Shown piece by piece: positions 33,383 to 42,962 of a DNA stretch of 64,000 nucleotides. Origin of the DNA: Alcanivorax sp. DG881 (lineage in GTDB: Bacteria > Pseudomonadota > Gammaproteobacteria > Pseudomonadales > Alcanivoracaceae); contig NZ_DS989915.1 of the NCBI RefSeq assembly GCF_000155615.1, forward strand, positions 715,008 through 779,007. The letters run 5' to 3'. The notes below the pieces were generated by a model. That model ran no database searches. It was not told the DNA's origin and worked only from the letters and a program-made list of their open reading frames with translations. How positions within the stretch are numbered: position 1 is the first letter of the stretch; every line of letters begins with the position of its first letter. Position numbers and translations under genes: made by a program.

Positions 33383-35239
33383 TTACGGCAGGTTCGGAGT
33401 CAGGGACAGGTCAATGGTGTTGCCGCTGCCAGCCATAAAGACATTCAGCAGATCGGTCAGGCCACCACAGTTCTCCAGACCCGGCAGGTCATACGTACCG
33501 GTGAGGTTGCCACCGGTTCCCAGCGGATCGAAGCTTTCGCCTTCCGGAGTGTTGAGCTGGATGGAAACCGGCTCGGAGGTGCGGCACTCATCGCCACCAC
33601 CAACCGGCAGGGACCAGCCGAAGATGGACATCTTCACGGTCGGCAGCTTGATGTACATCTGGGTTTCTGCCGTCAGCGCACCGCCATTCAGGTTACCGGT
33701 GGTTTCACCCACTGTTTCAAACTCGATGTCAGCTTCGGCAGTCACACGCTTCCAGCCGTACAGGATACGGAAGCTGCCACTGGTAGGCTCAAGAGAAAGG
33801 TCCGCAGTGAAGTCGCCGGTAGCCAGGTTCAGCATGGCGTTAATGGCACCGGACAGATCAACGTCGCCGTAGGCTTTCTTGATCAGCGTGCTGCCAGTCA
33901 GGGCATAGGGAACCTCAACTTCACCACCACCGTCGCTGATACCAGAGCCGCTCAGCGCAACGTCTACGCTCGGCTCATCCATATCGCTGGACTGGATAGT
34001 GAGAGTGGCACCTTTGGAGCCTTCACCTGCAGGAGTAAAGGTCAGATCCACATCACAGGAATCACCGGCCGCAATGGTTGCACACTGATGGCTCTGGATG
34101 AACTCGCTGGCATTGGCACCACCAACAGACACGCTGTTGATGTTCAGGGCAGCAGTACCTTCGTTAAGGATGCTGACGCTGCCGTCCTTGCTGGAGCCCA
34201 CGGTGACAGAACCAAAGTTGACGGACGCAGGATCTACTGCGATGTCAGCTTCAGCAGCCATGACACTCTGGCCCATCAGCGCAACAGAGGCTGTCGGGGT
34301 ATCCGGATCATCAGACTGAATTTCCAGAGCCGCGTTGCGAGCGCCTTCGCCGGTAGGCATAAAGGTCACATCGACGTTACAGCTTTCGCCTGCAGCGACA
34401 GTGGTACAGTCATTGGTCTGCATGAAGGAGCCAGCATCGGCACCAGTGATGGAGATACCGTTGATACCCAGGGCTTCGCCACCCGAGTTTTCAACCGTAA
34501 CGCTCAGGTTTTCAGTCAGACCACCTTGCACCTGACCAAAGTCCAGCTCTTCCGGGTTGACGGCAATGTTCTGCTCGGCCACACCGGCTTCAACGTCAAA
34601 GGAATGCAGCAGATTGGTCACGCCATTTTCATCCATGCGCGCCTGGTCCATGGCACATTCCACCAGGAAGACTTCAGGATTGTTCGGGTCATGCCAGGCA
34701 GAACCGAAGTCCACATAGGAGCCGTCGGCCTTGCGGGCAATCATGGCCAGAGTCATGTTCTCTTCCACGAAGATATCAACCACGCCCACATTGTCTTCAG
34801 TGAAGGTCAGCGATGGCGTATCCCCGGTGGCGACCAGATCAAAGGGACCGGAAACCCCGGCAATATCGGTAACCGGAATATTGAGAGGAATGGTCAACGG
34901 CAAGCTGAGTGAATTACCACTCACGGTAGAGTCTGCCTCGGCAGTCCCTTCGATGGTGGTAGCGCCAACAAGGCTCAGGCCCTGCCAGGTATTCCCTTCG
35001 GCAGTCGCAGTGATGTTCAGGGTGAAAGCCCCTGTGGCTTCACCAACACCAATGCTTTCAGGCATATCCGTTGCAATGTCGGCTGTCAGCGGCTGCTGAC
35101 CAATCAGAGGATATGTACATTGAAAGTACATATCGGATTGAACCGGTACCGCTGATGCTGCACCACTGGCGGCCAGCAAACCTGCTGCTGCCAGTGACCG
35201 CATCTTGAACGGTCCGAAGGTCATGTTTTGGGGGATCAT
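33383..35239 (-). CDS. Secreted beta-rich protein with two ASH-type Ig-like domains, long paralog
   Basis: A 618-aa exported protein. ATG 35239 follows GAGGAG; the signal peptide ends near residue 29 (AASAVP). Layout: DUF6801-like N-domain (about 30-215), two choice-of-anchor-D/ASH domains (about 221-325, IAVNPEELDFGQVQGG; about 329-435, IAVDPASVNFGSV, each with the C.TVAAGESC/C.TIAAGDSC strand), then a C-domain (about 441-618) shared with the short paralog. ASH domains usually mediate adhesion or surface binding. Upstream is an AraC regulator on the same strand, its probable controller. Substrate unknown; the lipase neighbour hints at lipid. Confidence 0.8.
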   Translation of the reverse strand: MIPQNMTFGPFKMRSLAAAGLLAASGAASAVPVQSDMYFQCTYPLIGQQPLTADIATDMPESIGVGEATGAFTLNITATAEGNTWQGLSLVGATTIEGTAEADSTVSGNSLSLPLTIPLNIPVTDIAGVSGPFDLVATGDTPSLTFTEDNVGVVDIFVEENMTLAMIARKADGSYVDFGSAWHDPNNPEVFLVECAMDQARMDENGVTNLLHSFDVEAGVAEQNIAVNPEELDFGQVQGGLTENLSVTVENSGGEALGINGISITGADAGSFMQTNDCTTVAAGESCNVDVTFMPTGEGARNAALEIQSDDPDTPTASVALMGQSVMAAEADIAVDPASVNFGSVTVGSSKDGSVSILNEGTAALNINSVSVGGANASEFIQSHQCATIAAGDSCDVDLTFTPAGEGSKGATLTIQSSDMDEPSVDVALSGSGISDGGGEVEVPYALTGSTLIKKAYGDVDLSGAINAMLNLATGDFTADLSLEPTSGSFRILYGWKRVTAEADIEFETVGETTGNLNGGALTAETQMYIKLPTVKMSIFGWSLPVGGGDECRTSEPVSIQLNTPEGESFDPLGTGGNLTGTYDLPGLENCGGLTDLLNVFMAGSGNTIDLSLTPNLP

Positions 35240-35572
35240 GAGTAACTCCTCATTTGGATTTATTCTCAATATTTTTAGGCGTATACCGCAGCGCATAAAT
35301 GGCGTCTTGTCCGCCTGGCTGCGACCTATGTACCCGCAACGTTAAAACGCTGAGCAGTTTTCTCACAGGCAACAGTGAATTTGCTCACGAGCACATGAAT
35401 GTCATTATTCGCAAGCCACCTTCAGGTGCATTGTTATGAGTGACGTATTTTTTGTTAAAAGAGTCAGGTGTGATGTTTTACTCATGAAAGCTGAGACAGC
35501 GGGCCACAAATAAAAACAGCAGCATCAGGGCTTCTGATGCTGCTGTTATAAAGATAATCACACTGTGGAATA
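35240..35572. other. Intergenic region upstream of the long secreted paralog
   Basis: 333 bases without a gene. It is A+T-rich around 35430-35480 (GTATTTTTTGTTAAAAGAG), a likely promoter area for the 618-aa gene, but I cannot point to a definite -10/-35 pair or operator. Only the araC terminator at its high-coordinate end is clear. Confidence 0.4.
35515..35547 (-). terminator. Terminator of the AraC regulator
   Basis: AACAGCAGCATCAG (35515-35528) pairs perfectly with CTGATGCTGCTGTT (35534-35547), followed by TTTTA on the minus strand. Confidence 0.8.
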
Positions 35573-36601
35573 TTAACGTTGGGACGATTGTGCAACACCA
35601 CGGCGCATATCGCCCGGGGTTTCACCTGTCCAGCTCCTGTAGGCCTTGGTAAAACTGGCTTGATCACTGTAACCCAGCACTTCAGCGATTTTCTGCAAAG
35701 GCATATTGGTGTCTTTCAGGTAACGGTTGGCAAACGTCTTTCTGACCTGACTTCGAATAAGATGAAACGACACCCCTGCACTTTTCAAATGATGGCGTAA
35801 AGAACGGGCACTCATCCCCAGGCGCTCACCAACACGCTCCAGAGAGCCTTCCCGACCGGGATATTTCATAACCAGCTGGCGAACTCTGGCCACTACCTCC
35901 ATGTGTTCATCGTCAATTACCTCTTCTTTTGAGCGGGCACTGGCCAGATAATAGGCGAGCTCATTATTACCATCCCGGGCAGGCCGACCAGACAGGGGGA
36001 CCACCACCTGATTACTCTTCTCACCAAAGGATAAAAAGGCTGAAGGCGCAATTTTTTTCCATTTCTCCTCACTTGTTGCAGTACAAAAATCAAACTCGAA
36101 ATGGAAGCGCCGGCCAATGAGCGAGGTCAGCGTATAAATGCTGCCCATATAGACTTGAACCATAAAGGGACGCAGCTCGTTGAGCTCCCAGACATCCTGC
36201 AGTGCAATACGTAGATCTTCACCACTGCAAGAGACTTTCATGTCGAGAATCGGCAAGGAGACACGCAGGTATTGCACCACCATGCTGGCCAGTTCGCGGT
36301 AATCTTTCTGTTTTAATAACGCAAATCCAAGCAGACCATGCCCCTGCAGATCCAGCTGTTGCCCAAATTCGAAACCGGCCTGTTCATCCGGGAGAAAACG
36401 CTGGGCATTACCCATCAGTTCAATTACCTGTTTCATGGTTAGTAACACACCCTGCGGCTGTGCCAGAACGGCTTCCAGGGAGGTCCCTTCCAGCAATGCC
36501 TGCCGGCTTATCCCCCGCCCTTCCATGAATTCAACAAAGCGCTCGGCATAACGTCCGGAAACCAGCGGAACTTCGTAAGCCATACTGTTGATTTTAAACA
36601 T
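35573..36601 (-). CDS. AraC-family transcriptional regulator
   Basis: A 342-aa regulator with an arabinose-binding-like sensor half and a C-terminal double helix-turn-helix (GMSARSLRHHLKSAG; IAEVLGYSDQASFTKAYRSW; GETPGDMRR). ATG 36601 follows GAGGGAT. It lies directly upstream of, and co-directional with, the secreted-protein/lipase genes but is separated from them by a terminator, consistent with a local activator. Ligand unknown. Confidence 0.9.
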   Translation of the reverse strand: MFKINSMAYEVPLVSGRYAERFVEFMEGRGISRQALLEGTSLEAVLAQPQGVLLTMKQVIELMGNAQRFLPDEQAGFEFGQQLDLQGHGLLGFALLKQKDYRELASMVVQYLRVSLPILDMKVSCSGEDLRIALQDVWELNELRPFMVQVYMGSIYTLTSLIGRRFHFEFDFCTATSEEKWKKIAPSAFLSFGEKSNQVVVPLSGRPARDGNNELAYYLASARSKEEVIDDEHMEVVARVRQLVMKYPGREGSLERVGERLGMSARSLRHHLKSAGVSFHLIRSQVRKTFANRYLKDTNMPLQKIAEVLGYSDQASFTKAYRSWTGETPGDMRRGVAQSSQR

Positions 36602-36835
36602 TTATCAATCCCTCGACCGTATCCCTTTTTATTCTCTTGTTTGAAAAAGGACCGTGACCTGTAAAAAACCATCCCGTGGTTACTACAGTATAAGCTGCCC
36701 GCCAAACACGACTTCCGGCTCTCCTTAACAAACAGGCAGGACAAAGTTACAAGCATCCATATAGCGTATTGTTATTTTCAATGAGCCTAATGGGCCGATT
36801 GATCAGCCCTCCACACCTAACTGTATGGATTTTAT
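36602..36835. other. A+T-rich intergenic stretch
   Basis: Together with the small ORF beyond it this is a 590-base region of clearly lower G+C than its surroundings. No repeat, site or further gene was recognised here. Confidence 0.4.
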
Positions 36836-37057
36836 TTATGGCGCCTCATTAAAACGGCGTACTTTAATTTTCGACCACTCACCATTGTCTTTTTTCCACC
36901 CTGATTTTATGCATGCAAAAAAAGAGCTTTTCCAGCAGTTGACCGCTAATGACAAAACTTCGGCCGCTTTGTCATCTTTCTTATCATCGCCGACAGAATT
37001 AACGTGATCTGATTCAAAGTTTATTTGTGACTGCCTTTTAAGGGCGGCGATATTCAT
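36836..37057 (-). CDS. Small hypothetical protein
   Basis: A 73-aa frame (MNIAALKRQSQ...) whose ATG at 37057 has a good ribosome site, GGGAGAATCG. The product is lysine-rich and soluble, with DKKDDKAAEV and a WKKDNGEWSKIKVRR tail, and has no recognisable domain. An opposing frame covers part of the same region but lacks a ribosome site. Low G+C suggests foreign origin or relaxed selection; whether it is expressed is uncertain. Confidence 0.4.
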   Translation of the reverse strand: MNIAALKRQSQINFESDHVNSVGDDKKDDKAAEVLSLAVNCWKSSFFACIKSGWKKDNGEWSKIKVRRFNEAP

Positions 37058-37193
37058 CGATTCTCCCTGCCACGCTTGATAAATGAACAGAGCATCAGTC
37101 AGTCTTTTTTCTCACTGACAAAAAGTCGAATTACAAAGAAGTCGTATTTCGCGCAACAGCGGGTTTATAACAATAATTCAAGGAGCCATAACG

Positions 37194-37931
37194 ATGACGT
37201 CCCTTCGCTACCCGGTGGCCGGCCTTATTCTCGTTTTTTTGCTTGCCTTCGGAATCTTTCTGGTTGCCCTGATGCCAGCGGCCGTCATGACGCCACTGCT
37301 ACCCACTCCAGCCACAGATAATGCTTCGCTCCCGCCTCCCAAACTCTATGGACTCTGGTGGAATGGGCAGGGGCAAGCGCAATGGGAAGGGCAACAGCTG
37401 GACATCACATGGCGCCTGGACTGGCGCGGCCTGACCCCCGGGCTGGAATTAGGGTTTGAGTCCGGTCAGGTCAATGCCACCGGGTGGGCCGGAGCAGACT
37501 GGGGGGACTGGCGTTTCGAGCATTGGCAAGCCAGTATCCCGATCGCCTTGCTCAATGACTTTTTGCCGCAAGGTAAAGCCGAGGGGCAGCTCGATATTTC
37601 ACTGCCCCAGCTGTCACTGGCAGGCACCGAGATCAGCGCCATCAGCGGCAAACTTGCCTACAGTGGTGGCACCGTGACTCTGGGACCGGGAATGGACCGT
37701 CAGGTACCGGCCATTGATGGAAAACTGGAGATGGAAAAAGGCGTCCCCGTACTCACCGTTACCGGACCGGATCAACAATCGCTGGCCCATGCCAACCTGA
37801 CAGGCAAAACCCTGACACTGGAGGTGTTCCGCGCCCTGCCCGCCCTGCTGGAAATGAGTGAAGGCGGCAACGCCACCGATGTGGTCTTCAGCACCCGTCA
37901 GGACCTGCCGGTATCGGCCCATTCCGGCTGA
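37194..37931 (+). CDS. gspN: Type II secretion system protein N (GspN)
   Basis: A 245-aa protein with a single N-terminal membrane anchor (VAGLILVFLLAFGIFLVAL) and a periplasmic beta-rich body typical of GspN: LYGLWWNGQGQAQW, then WRLDWRGLTPGLELGFESG, and ISGKLAYSGGTVTL. ATG 37194 follows AAGGAGCC. GspN is an accessory part of some type II secretion machines that export folded enzymes. No other gsp gene is nearby, so it is detached from the main operon. It overlaps the convergent permease gene by 34 bases. Confidence 0.85.
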   Translation: MTSLRYPVAGLILVFLLAFGIFLVALMPAAVMTPLLPTPATDNASLPPPKLYGLWWNGQGQAQWEGQQLDITWRLDWRGLTPGLELGFESGQVNATGWAGADWGDWRFEHWQASIPIALLNDFLPQGKAEGQLDISLPQLSLAGTEISAISGKLAYSGGTVTLGPGMDRQVPAIDGKLEMEKGVPVLTVTGPDQQSLAHANLTGKTLTLEVFRALPALLEMSEGGNATDVVFSTRQDLPVSAHSG

Positions 37932-39160
37932 GCCGGGGGCGTCCAGAACGCCGCCAGGCCGATCACGGCTGCACTGAGTGCGGCCGCCAGCAGGAAATGC
38001 GACGCGTAGCCCAGCCAGGCCACACTGAAACCGCTGGCCAGCGTGAACGCCCCTACCGCGAACAGTTGCACGGACGCTTGCACTGTATAGTCACTGCCTT
38101 CATGACCGGCGCGGCAGTAATCCATCATCACCACAAACAGCGCCACCGTAGACAGGCCGTCCGCCAATTGTTCGAACAGCGCCACCGCCCAGATCCATAC
38201 CTCCGGCGGCGGGGTGTCTGCCCCCCAGCTTGCCACCCACCACCAGCCAATAAACGACAGTGCCTGTAAACCGGCAAACCCGAACAGCGCCACACGACGA
38301 CTTAACCGCATCATTATCAACCCCGCCAACCCGGCACCCGCCAGCCCGACCAATGAAGCCACCAGGTCCAGGGTGCCGATTTCAGCCAGGGTCCAGTGAC
38401 TATCGACCAGGAATGGTTTGATCATGCGGGTGCCAAAACCATCCCCCACTTTGTAGCCAAGCAGGATCACCAGCCAGACAACCAACCCCGGCCGCCGCCA
38501 AAACAGGGCCAACTGACGCAGCCACCACCGCAGGGTCACCGGTTTGCGTGGGCGCACCGGTTCAAGAGGCTCATCAAATCGCCAGGCAGTGAGCGCCACC
38601 AACAGCAACATCGCAATAACGGTAAACAGCGTAGCTTGCCAGCCCAGCCAGCCGACCAGAATCAACAAGGCGCCGCTACCCAGAATCATGCCGACCTTGT
38701 AACCACTGACCTGAACGCTGTTACCCAGGCCACGCAACCTCGGCGTCAGTAGCCGGGCGGCCAGACCATCGGTGGCAATGTCCTGGGTGGCACTGAACAG
38801 GTTGAGCAGAAACAGCATCACGATCAGGACGGCGAACCCTGCGCCGAACAACCAGGCCTGAGGCAGCATGGCCGCCGCTGTCAGTACGCTCATCACTCCG
38901 GTCAGGCAGACCAGGATCCAGCGTTTTCGGTGATTGGGGCGGCCGCTGCCCCAGCGATCGACCCAGGGCGCCCAGATAAACTTCAGCGCCCAGGGCAAAG
39001 CCGGCAATGCCAGCAGGCCAATCCATTCCGGCGACAGCCCTGCATCACGGGCCAGCGCAGGCATGGATTTCCCCAGTAACCCTGCGGGCAGACCCTGAGC
39101 GAAATACAACATGCCCAGGGTGGCAAACAAAGGGGCGGTCCGGCCGCGCCCGGTACTCAC
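37898..39160 (-). CDS. AmpG-like (PAT family) major facilitator permease
   Basis: A twelve-helix permease of the PAT/AmpG branch: LYFAQGLPAGLLGKSMPALARDAG at the N-terminus, FSATQDIATDGLAARLL in the AmpG signature loop, GYKVGDGFGTRMIKPFLV opening the second half. AmpG imports muropeptides for cell-wall recycling, and related members carry acetyl-CoA or other solutes; the substrate here is uncertain. Start unclear: GTG 39160 just after the rlmM stop is my choice, and a TTG at 39190 is possible. Confidence 0.82.
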   Translation of the reverse strand: MSTGRGRTAPLFATLGMLYFAQGLPAGLLGKSMPALARDAGLSPEWIGLLALPALPWALKFIWAPWVDRWGSGRPNHRKRWILVCLTGVMSVLTAAAMLPQAWLFGAGFAVLIVMLFLLNLFSATQDIATDGLAARLLTPRLRGLGNSVQVSGYKVGMILGSGALLILVGWLGWQATLFTVIAMLLLVALTAWRFDEPLEPVRPRKPVTLRWWLRQLALFWRRPGLVVWLVILLGYKVGDGFGTRMIKPFLVDSHWTLAEIGTLDLVASLVGLAGAGLAGLIMMRLSRRVALFGFAGLQALSFIGWWWVASWGADTPPPEVWIWAVALFEQLADGLSTVALFVVMMDYCRAGHEGSDYTVQASVQLFAVGAFTLASGFSVAWLGYASHFLLAAALSAAVIGLAAFWTPPAQPEWADTGRS

Positions 39161-39162
39161 CG

Positions 39163-40224
39163 TCAGTAATCCCGGTGGAAGCTGGCCCAAACGGTGATTT
39201 CTTCCCGGTCGTAATACAGATGGGCGGCTTTGATCACTGGTTCACCCAAATGCTCCATGCGCTCCATGGCCGTGGTGAGCTTTTCCAGCAGCTGCCAGGT
39301 TTCCTGGAAGCGACGTTTCATCGGCAATTTCAGATTAAACAGGGCAGCATTGGCCCAGCCTTGCGTGAGCCACTTTTCCATTTGCTGCAGGGTACGAGCG
39401 GGCTTGTCCACCACATCGCATACCACCAGATCCACCTTGCTGCGCGGGCGCCAGGTGAACGCATCTCCGGACACATGCTGCACCGGGTATTCATCCAGCA
39501 GGCGCGGATCCATCTTGCCGTGGTCCACCGCCTGAACACGAATCCCCCGCCGTGCCAGCTGCCAGCTCCAGCCGCCCGGAGCGGCGCCCAGATCCACCGC
39601 CGTCCTGGCGTTCAGTGCATCGGCACTGCCGAAGAAGCGGATCAGGGCTTCTTCCACTTTCAACGCAGAGCGGCTGGGCGCCTCTGCAGGTAATCGCAAG
39701 CGCAGCACGCCACCTTCCACCAGTGGTATGGCGCTGGGGCTGGTGCTGACCCAGCCGTTGTGGGAGTCACTGAAGAAAAGGTGAACCCTTTGTTTTGCCT
39801 TTGCTCGCAGCAAACCGGCTTTTTTCAAGCGGGGTTCCAGTGCCTTGCGGAATCCCCGCAGGAAACGCTGTAATTCCCGGCCTTCATTGGTATCCGGGTG
39901 CTCCAGATAGAGCTCGGAAAACGGCCCGGCCTGCTCCAGCAGAGGCCACAGCGCGGTAATACGGTCATCCCCGATATCCGAAAACTCGCCCACACACACG
40001 CTCAAGGTGCGCGCAAAGATCAGCCCGCTATCCTGCAGGCTGGCCAGCGCCCCCTGCTGGCTGTGCCACAACACGTACCCGCTGTTGGCGGTGGCGCGGG
40101 GGTAACCCGCCACCATCTGGTCTGCCGCATGGAAATTCAGTTCGGCAGCCAGGTCCGTTTCAAAACCCGGCCGGCACAGGGCCAGCAGGGTCTCGGACTG
40201 GGAATTCAACAAGTCACTGTGCAT
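39163..40224 (-). CDS. rlmM: 23S rRNA C2498 2'-O-methyltransferase
   Basis: A 353-aa SAM-dependent enzyme that methylates the ribose of C2498 in 23S rRNA. The N-terminal THUMP-like part ([15 protein letters not shown]) is followed by the Rossmann domain with [14 protein letters not shown] (about residue 210), catalytic lysine in [11 protein letters not shown], aspartate in [11 protein letters not shown] and a second lysine in [10 protein letters not shown]. Length and motifs are standard for RlmM. Probably co-transcribed with the AmpG-like permease that follows two bases later. Confidence 0.95.
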   Translation of the reverse strand: MHSDLLNSQSETLLALCRPGFETDLAAELNFHAADQMVAGYPRATANSGYVLWHSQQGALASLQDSGLIFARTLSVCVGEFSDIGDDRITALWPLLEQAGPFSELYLEHPDTNEGRELQRFLRGFRKALEPRLKKAGLLRAKAKQRVHLFFSDSHNGWVSTSPSAIPLVEGGVLRLRLPAEAPSRSALKVEEALIRFFGSADALNARTAVDLGAAPGGWSWQLARRGIRVQAVDHGKMDPRLLDEYPVQHVSGDAFTWRPRSKVDLVVCDVVDKPARTLQQMEKWLTQGWANAALFNLKLPMKRRFQETWQLLEKLTTAMERMEHLGEPVIKAAHLYYDREEITVWASFHRDY

Positions 40225-40284
40225 GAAGGTCTCGCGCTGGTTACAATGTGGCCCATTGTCCTTATCACAACGGCTGGATCAATA

Positions 40285-40941
40285 ATGAAAATAACACTGC
40301 CGCTGACTCTGGGCCTCTGTGCCTTGATTCCCCTCGCTCACGCTGACGAAGAATTGGCCCCACCGGATGTGGATTTCTACGCTGAAGCCCAGATGCTCCG
40401 GGCCGATATGGACCCGTACGGATTCGATACGGCGGACGGGCTGAATATTAAGATTGGTATGTGGCTAAACAGTGTAACGCTGGGAAAAAACAGCCGTTTC
40501 GGGCTGGAAGGCGGTTTCGTCAGCCAAAGCGAAGTCTCCAATGACAGCCAGTTTACCCGCGCGCCCAGTGTTTCCGAACAAAACGCCGGAGCAAGCTCCG
40601 TCCGGGTACAGGAAGAAAACTCTCTGGATCTGGGCGGTTTTACGGTCGGGGCGCTGTGGCAATCGCCTTACTGGCTCTACCTCCGAGGCGGCGGCTACAT
40701 TTACAATTTCAAGCTGGAGAATCGTCAGGACAGAATATTGCTGGACGGTAGCGGTAACACTGTCAACACGGTAAATGACGCCCCCGTTAGCGACAGCCAG
40801 AGCGGCATTGCTCCCTATCTGGGTGCCGGCCTTGCCGTTCCCCTGCTCGACAATCTTTCCCTGACCGTGGATTACCAGCAGACCCAGCTTGAGTCTGAAA
40901 GCTACGGCACCATGGGCATTGGCCTGCGTTATAGCAATTAA
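40285..40941 (+). CDS. Outer-membrane beta-barrel protein
   Basis: A 218-aa exported protein; signal peptide MKITLPLTLGLCALIPLAHA. The mature part shows alternating strands (FYAEAQML, GLNIKIGMWLNSV, FGLEGGFVS, YLRGGGYIYNF) and ends YGTMGIGLRYSN, a barrel-type C-terminus. It resembles small eight-strand OmpA-like or OmpW-like barrels, with no specific family recognised. ATG 40285 has only a weak ribosome site. Divergent from rlmM; an inverted heptamer array follows the stop. Confidence 0.75.
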   Translation: MKITLPLTLGLCALIPLAHADEELAPPDVDFYAEAQMLRADMDPYGFDTADGLNIKIGMWLNSVTLGKNSRFGLEGGFVSQSEVSNDSQFTRAPSVSEQNAGASSVRVQEENSLDLGGFTVGALWQSPYWLYLRGGGYIYNFKLENRQDRILLDGSGNTVNTVNDAPVSDSQSGIAPYLGAGLAVPLLDNLSLTVDYQQTQLESESYGTMGIGLRYSN

Positions 40942-40946
40942 GCCGC

Positions 40947-41008
40947 AACACGCAGAATGCTTCACGCTTGCACGCGATGGGTCTCTCTTAGCGTGGGGCG
41001 TGTAGCGT
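40947..41008. repeat. Inverted heptamer arrays (CACGC/GCGTG family)
   Basis: Left: AACACGC, AGAATGC, TTCACGC (40947-40967). Right: TTAGCGT, GGGGCGT, GTAGCGT (40988-41008), whose complement carries ACGC at the same register. The unit sits between convergent genes, and no separate classical terminator is visible there, so it may serve that purpose. Confidence 0.6.
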
Positions 41009-41022
41009 GCCGCCTGGCCGCG

Positions 41023-41895
41023 TTACTTCACAAACACCACGGTCTTGTTGCCATCCACGATCACCCGGTCTTCCAGGTGCCAGCGCACCGCACGCAACAT
41101 CACCTGCCGCTCCACATCCTGCCCCAATGAGCGCAATTCCGCCGCTGAATGACGATGGCTCACTCGCTGCACGTTCTGCTCGATAATCGGCCCCTGATCC
41201 AGATCTTCCGTCACGTAGTGGCTGGTGGCACCGATCAGCTTTACGCCCTTGTCGTGGGCCTGCTGATAAGGGTTCGCCCCCACGAAGGCCGGCAGGAAGG
41301 AGTGATGGATATTGATCACTCGATGCGGGTAATGGGAGACAAAATTCGAACTGAGGATCTGCATGTAACGGGCCAGCACCACCACATCCACCTTGCCGTC
41401 GAGTTTGGCCAGGGTCTCGGCTTCCGCCTCCGCCTTATTGTCTGCATTGACCGGAATATGATGGTACTCGATGCCGAAGCGCTCCACTTCATCGCGCAAA
41501 TCATCATGATTACTGATCACCATGGGAATGGTGGCAGGCAGATCGCCCCGGGAGGTACGCCAGAGCAGATCCATCAACACATGATCGTGCCGTGACACCA
41601 ACACCGCCATGCGTTTTTTCTCGCTGGCGTAACTGATTTGCCACTGCATGCCATAGGGTTCGGCCACCCGGCTGGCAAAGTTATTGCGCAGCGCTTCCCG
41701 GGAGCAATCCAGTTCTGGTGTCTGGAACTCCAGGCGCAGGAAGAAGGTGCCGCCATGGGCGTCGCTGGAGTGCTGATCGAAATCGGTAATGTTGGCGCCG
41801 TGGTTGTACAGGAAGGTACTCACCGCGCTGATAATTCCCGGCTTATCCGGGCAGGTCACCAGCAGGCGTGCCGTGTCGGCATCATTAACTGTCAT
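41023..41895 (-). CDS. purU: Formyltetrahydrofolate deformylase
   Basis: A 290-aa enzyme that hydrolyses 10-formyl-THF to formate and THF, balancing one-carbon pools and feeding PurT. N-terminal ACT domain (LLVTCPDKPGIISAVSTFL) and C-terminal formyltransferase-fold domain with VINIHHSFLPAFVGANPYQQA, the catalytic N/H, and ATSHYVTEDLDQGPIIEQ with the Asp. ATG 41895 chosen to start just before the ACT domain. Converges on the outer-membrane gene through the heptamer element. Confidence 0.95.
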   Translation of the reverse strand: MTVNDADTARLLVTCPDKPGIISAVSTFLYNHGANITDFDQHSSDAHGGTFFLRLEFQTPELDCSREALRNNFASRVAEPYGMQWQISYASEKKRMAVLVSRHDHVLMDLLWRTSRGDLPATIPMVISNHDDLRDEVERFGIEYHHIPVNADNKAEAEAETLAKLDGKVDVVVLARYMQILSSNFVSHYPHRVINIHHSFLPAFVGANPYQQAHDKGVKLIGATSHYVTEDLDQGPIIEQNVQRVSHRHSAAELRSLGQDVERQVMLRAVRWHLEDRVIVDGNKTVVFVK

Positions 41896-41942
41896 GGACG
41901 TCTCAGGGCTAATCGTTAGTGAGATCAAGCATGGCGAACCTG

Positions 41943-42962
41943 TTACAGATTGACGCCAAAATGCTCTCGACGGAAATTGGACGGCGTTTTCCCGGTCCAC
42001 TTTTTGAAGGCCCGGTGGAACGAGCTGGCTTCACTAAAGCCCATCAGCAACGCGATTTCGTCGATGCTCAGATCCGGCTTGGAGAGATAATACACCGACG
42101 CATCCTTGCGGATGGCATCCTTGATCTCCTGGTAGCTGGTGTTGGCTTCCTTGAGCCGACGCCGCAGGGTCTGCGGGGTCATGTTCAATTTGCCGCAGAT
42201 TTCCGTGAAATCCGGGAAGCTGTTGCCGTATTCGTTGGAAATGATCGCGCGAATCTGTGCCGGCAGCCCCACATTATGAATGTTGCCGTCGAATAGCTGG
42301 GCCAGCGACTCCTTCAGGAACTTGGACAAAGACAGCTCGTTCTGCACCAGCGGCAAATCCAGGAAGTCCGCCCGGAACGTCACCGCATTCTGATCGGACA
42401 TATACTCGATGGGGCAATCGAACAGAAAGCGATGCTCCTCATCATTGCGCACATCCGAGTAATCCAGTTTAACCTGCTGAGGCTCGATGGCCTTGCCCAC
42501 CAGCCAGCTCATGAAGCGCAGCCAGATAAACAGGGACGCTTCGATAATCACTTCACGGAAGTCCAGCCGCGGATCAGCGACCACAACGAGCCTGGCCACC
42601 TCACCATCGCGCTCGATCCGGGACTGCAGGCTCAACTCGAACAGGTCATAAAAGCGGATGCCCCGTTCCACGGCAGAGCCCAGGTTCGGGCAGTTGATCA
42701 CTGCATGGGCCATCATGGAAAAGGTGCCGGGCTTCGATTTACGGCCCTGCCCAAACCCCAGGAACTCATCCTGAGTCTGAGTCATGATCAGCAGCATCAT
42801 CCGGATGAAGGTATCCCGCTCGATGGTTCCATCCGGATCATCCAGCATTTGCCGGGGAATATTACACTTGTCCAGAATCTCGGGAATGCTGGCACCGGAG
42901 CGGGCCGCGCCCTGCAACAGCTTCACCACCCGATTAATATTGATCGTTCTGCGATGGTACAT
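41943..42962 (-). CDS. AraC-family transcriptional regulator
   Basis: A 339-aa regulator with the same plan as the other two in the window: arabinose-binding-like sensor (VINCPNLGSAVERGIRFYDLF) and C-terminal DNA-binding domain (MTPQTLRRRLKEA; IALLMGFSEASSFHRAFKKW; GKTPSNFRR). ATG 42962 lies close behind GGAGG. It is upstream of purU on the same strand but is unlikely to share its regulation. Ligand and targets unknown. Confidence 0.9.
   Translation of the reverse strand: MYHRRTININRVVKLLQGAARSGASIPEILDKCNIPRQMLDDPDGTIERDTFIRMMLLIMTQTQDEFLGFGQGRKSKPGTFSMMAHAVINCPNLGSAVERGIRFYDLFELSLQSRIERDGEVARLVVVADPRLDFREVIIEASLFIWLRFMSWLVGKAIEPQQVKLDYSDVRNDEEHRFLFDCPIEYMSDQNAVTFRADFLDLPLVQNELSLSKFLKESLAQLFDGNIHNVGLPAQIRAIISNEYGNSFPDFTEICGKLNMTPQTLRRRLKEANTSYQEIKDAIRKDASVYYLSKPDLSIDEIALLMGFSEASSFHRAFKKWTGKTPSNFRREHFGVNL

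Noticed and set aside
33371-34912. A 513-codon plus-strand frame
   Set aside because: Antisense to the ASH-domain protein, whose signal peptide, ribosome site and domains are clear.
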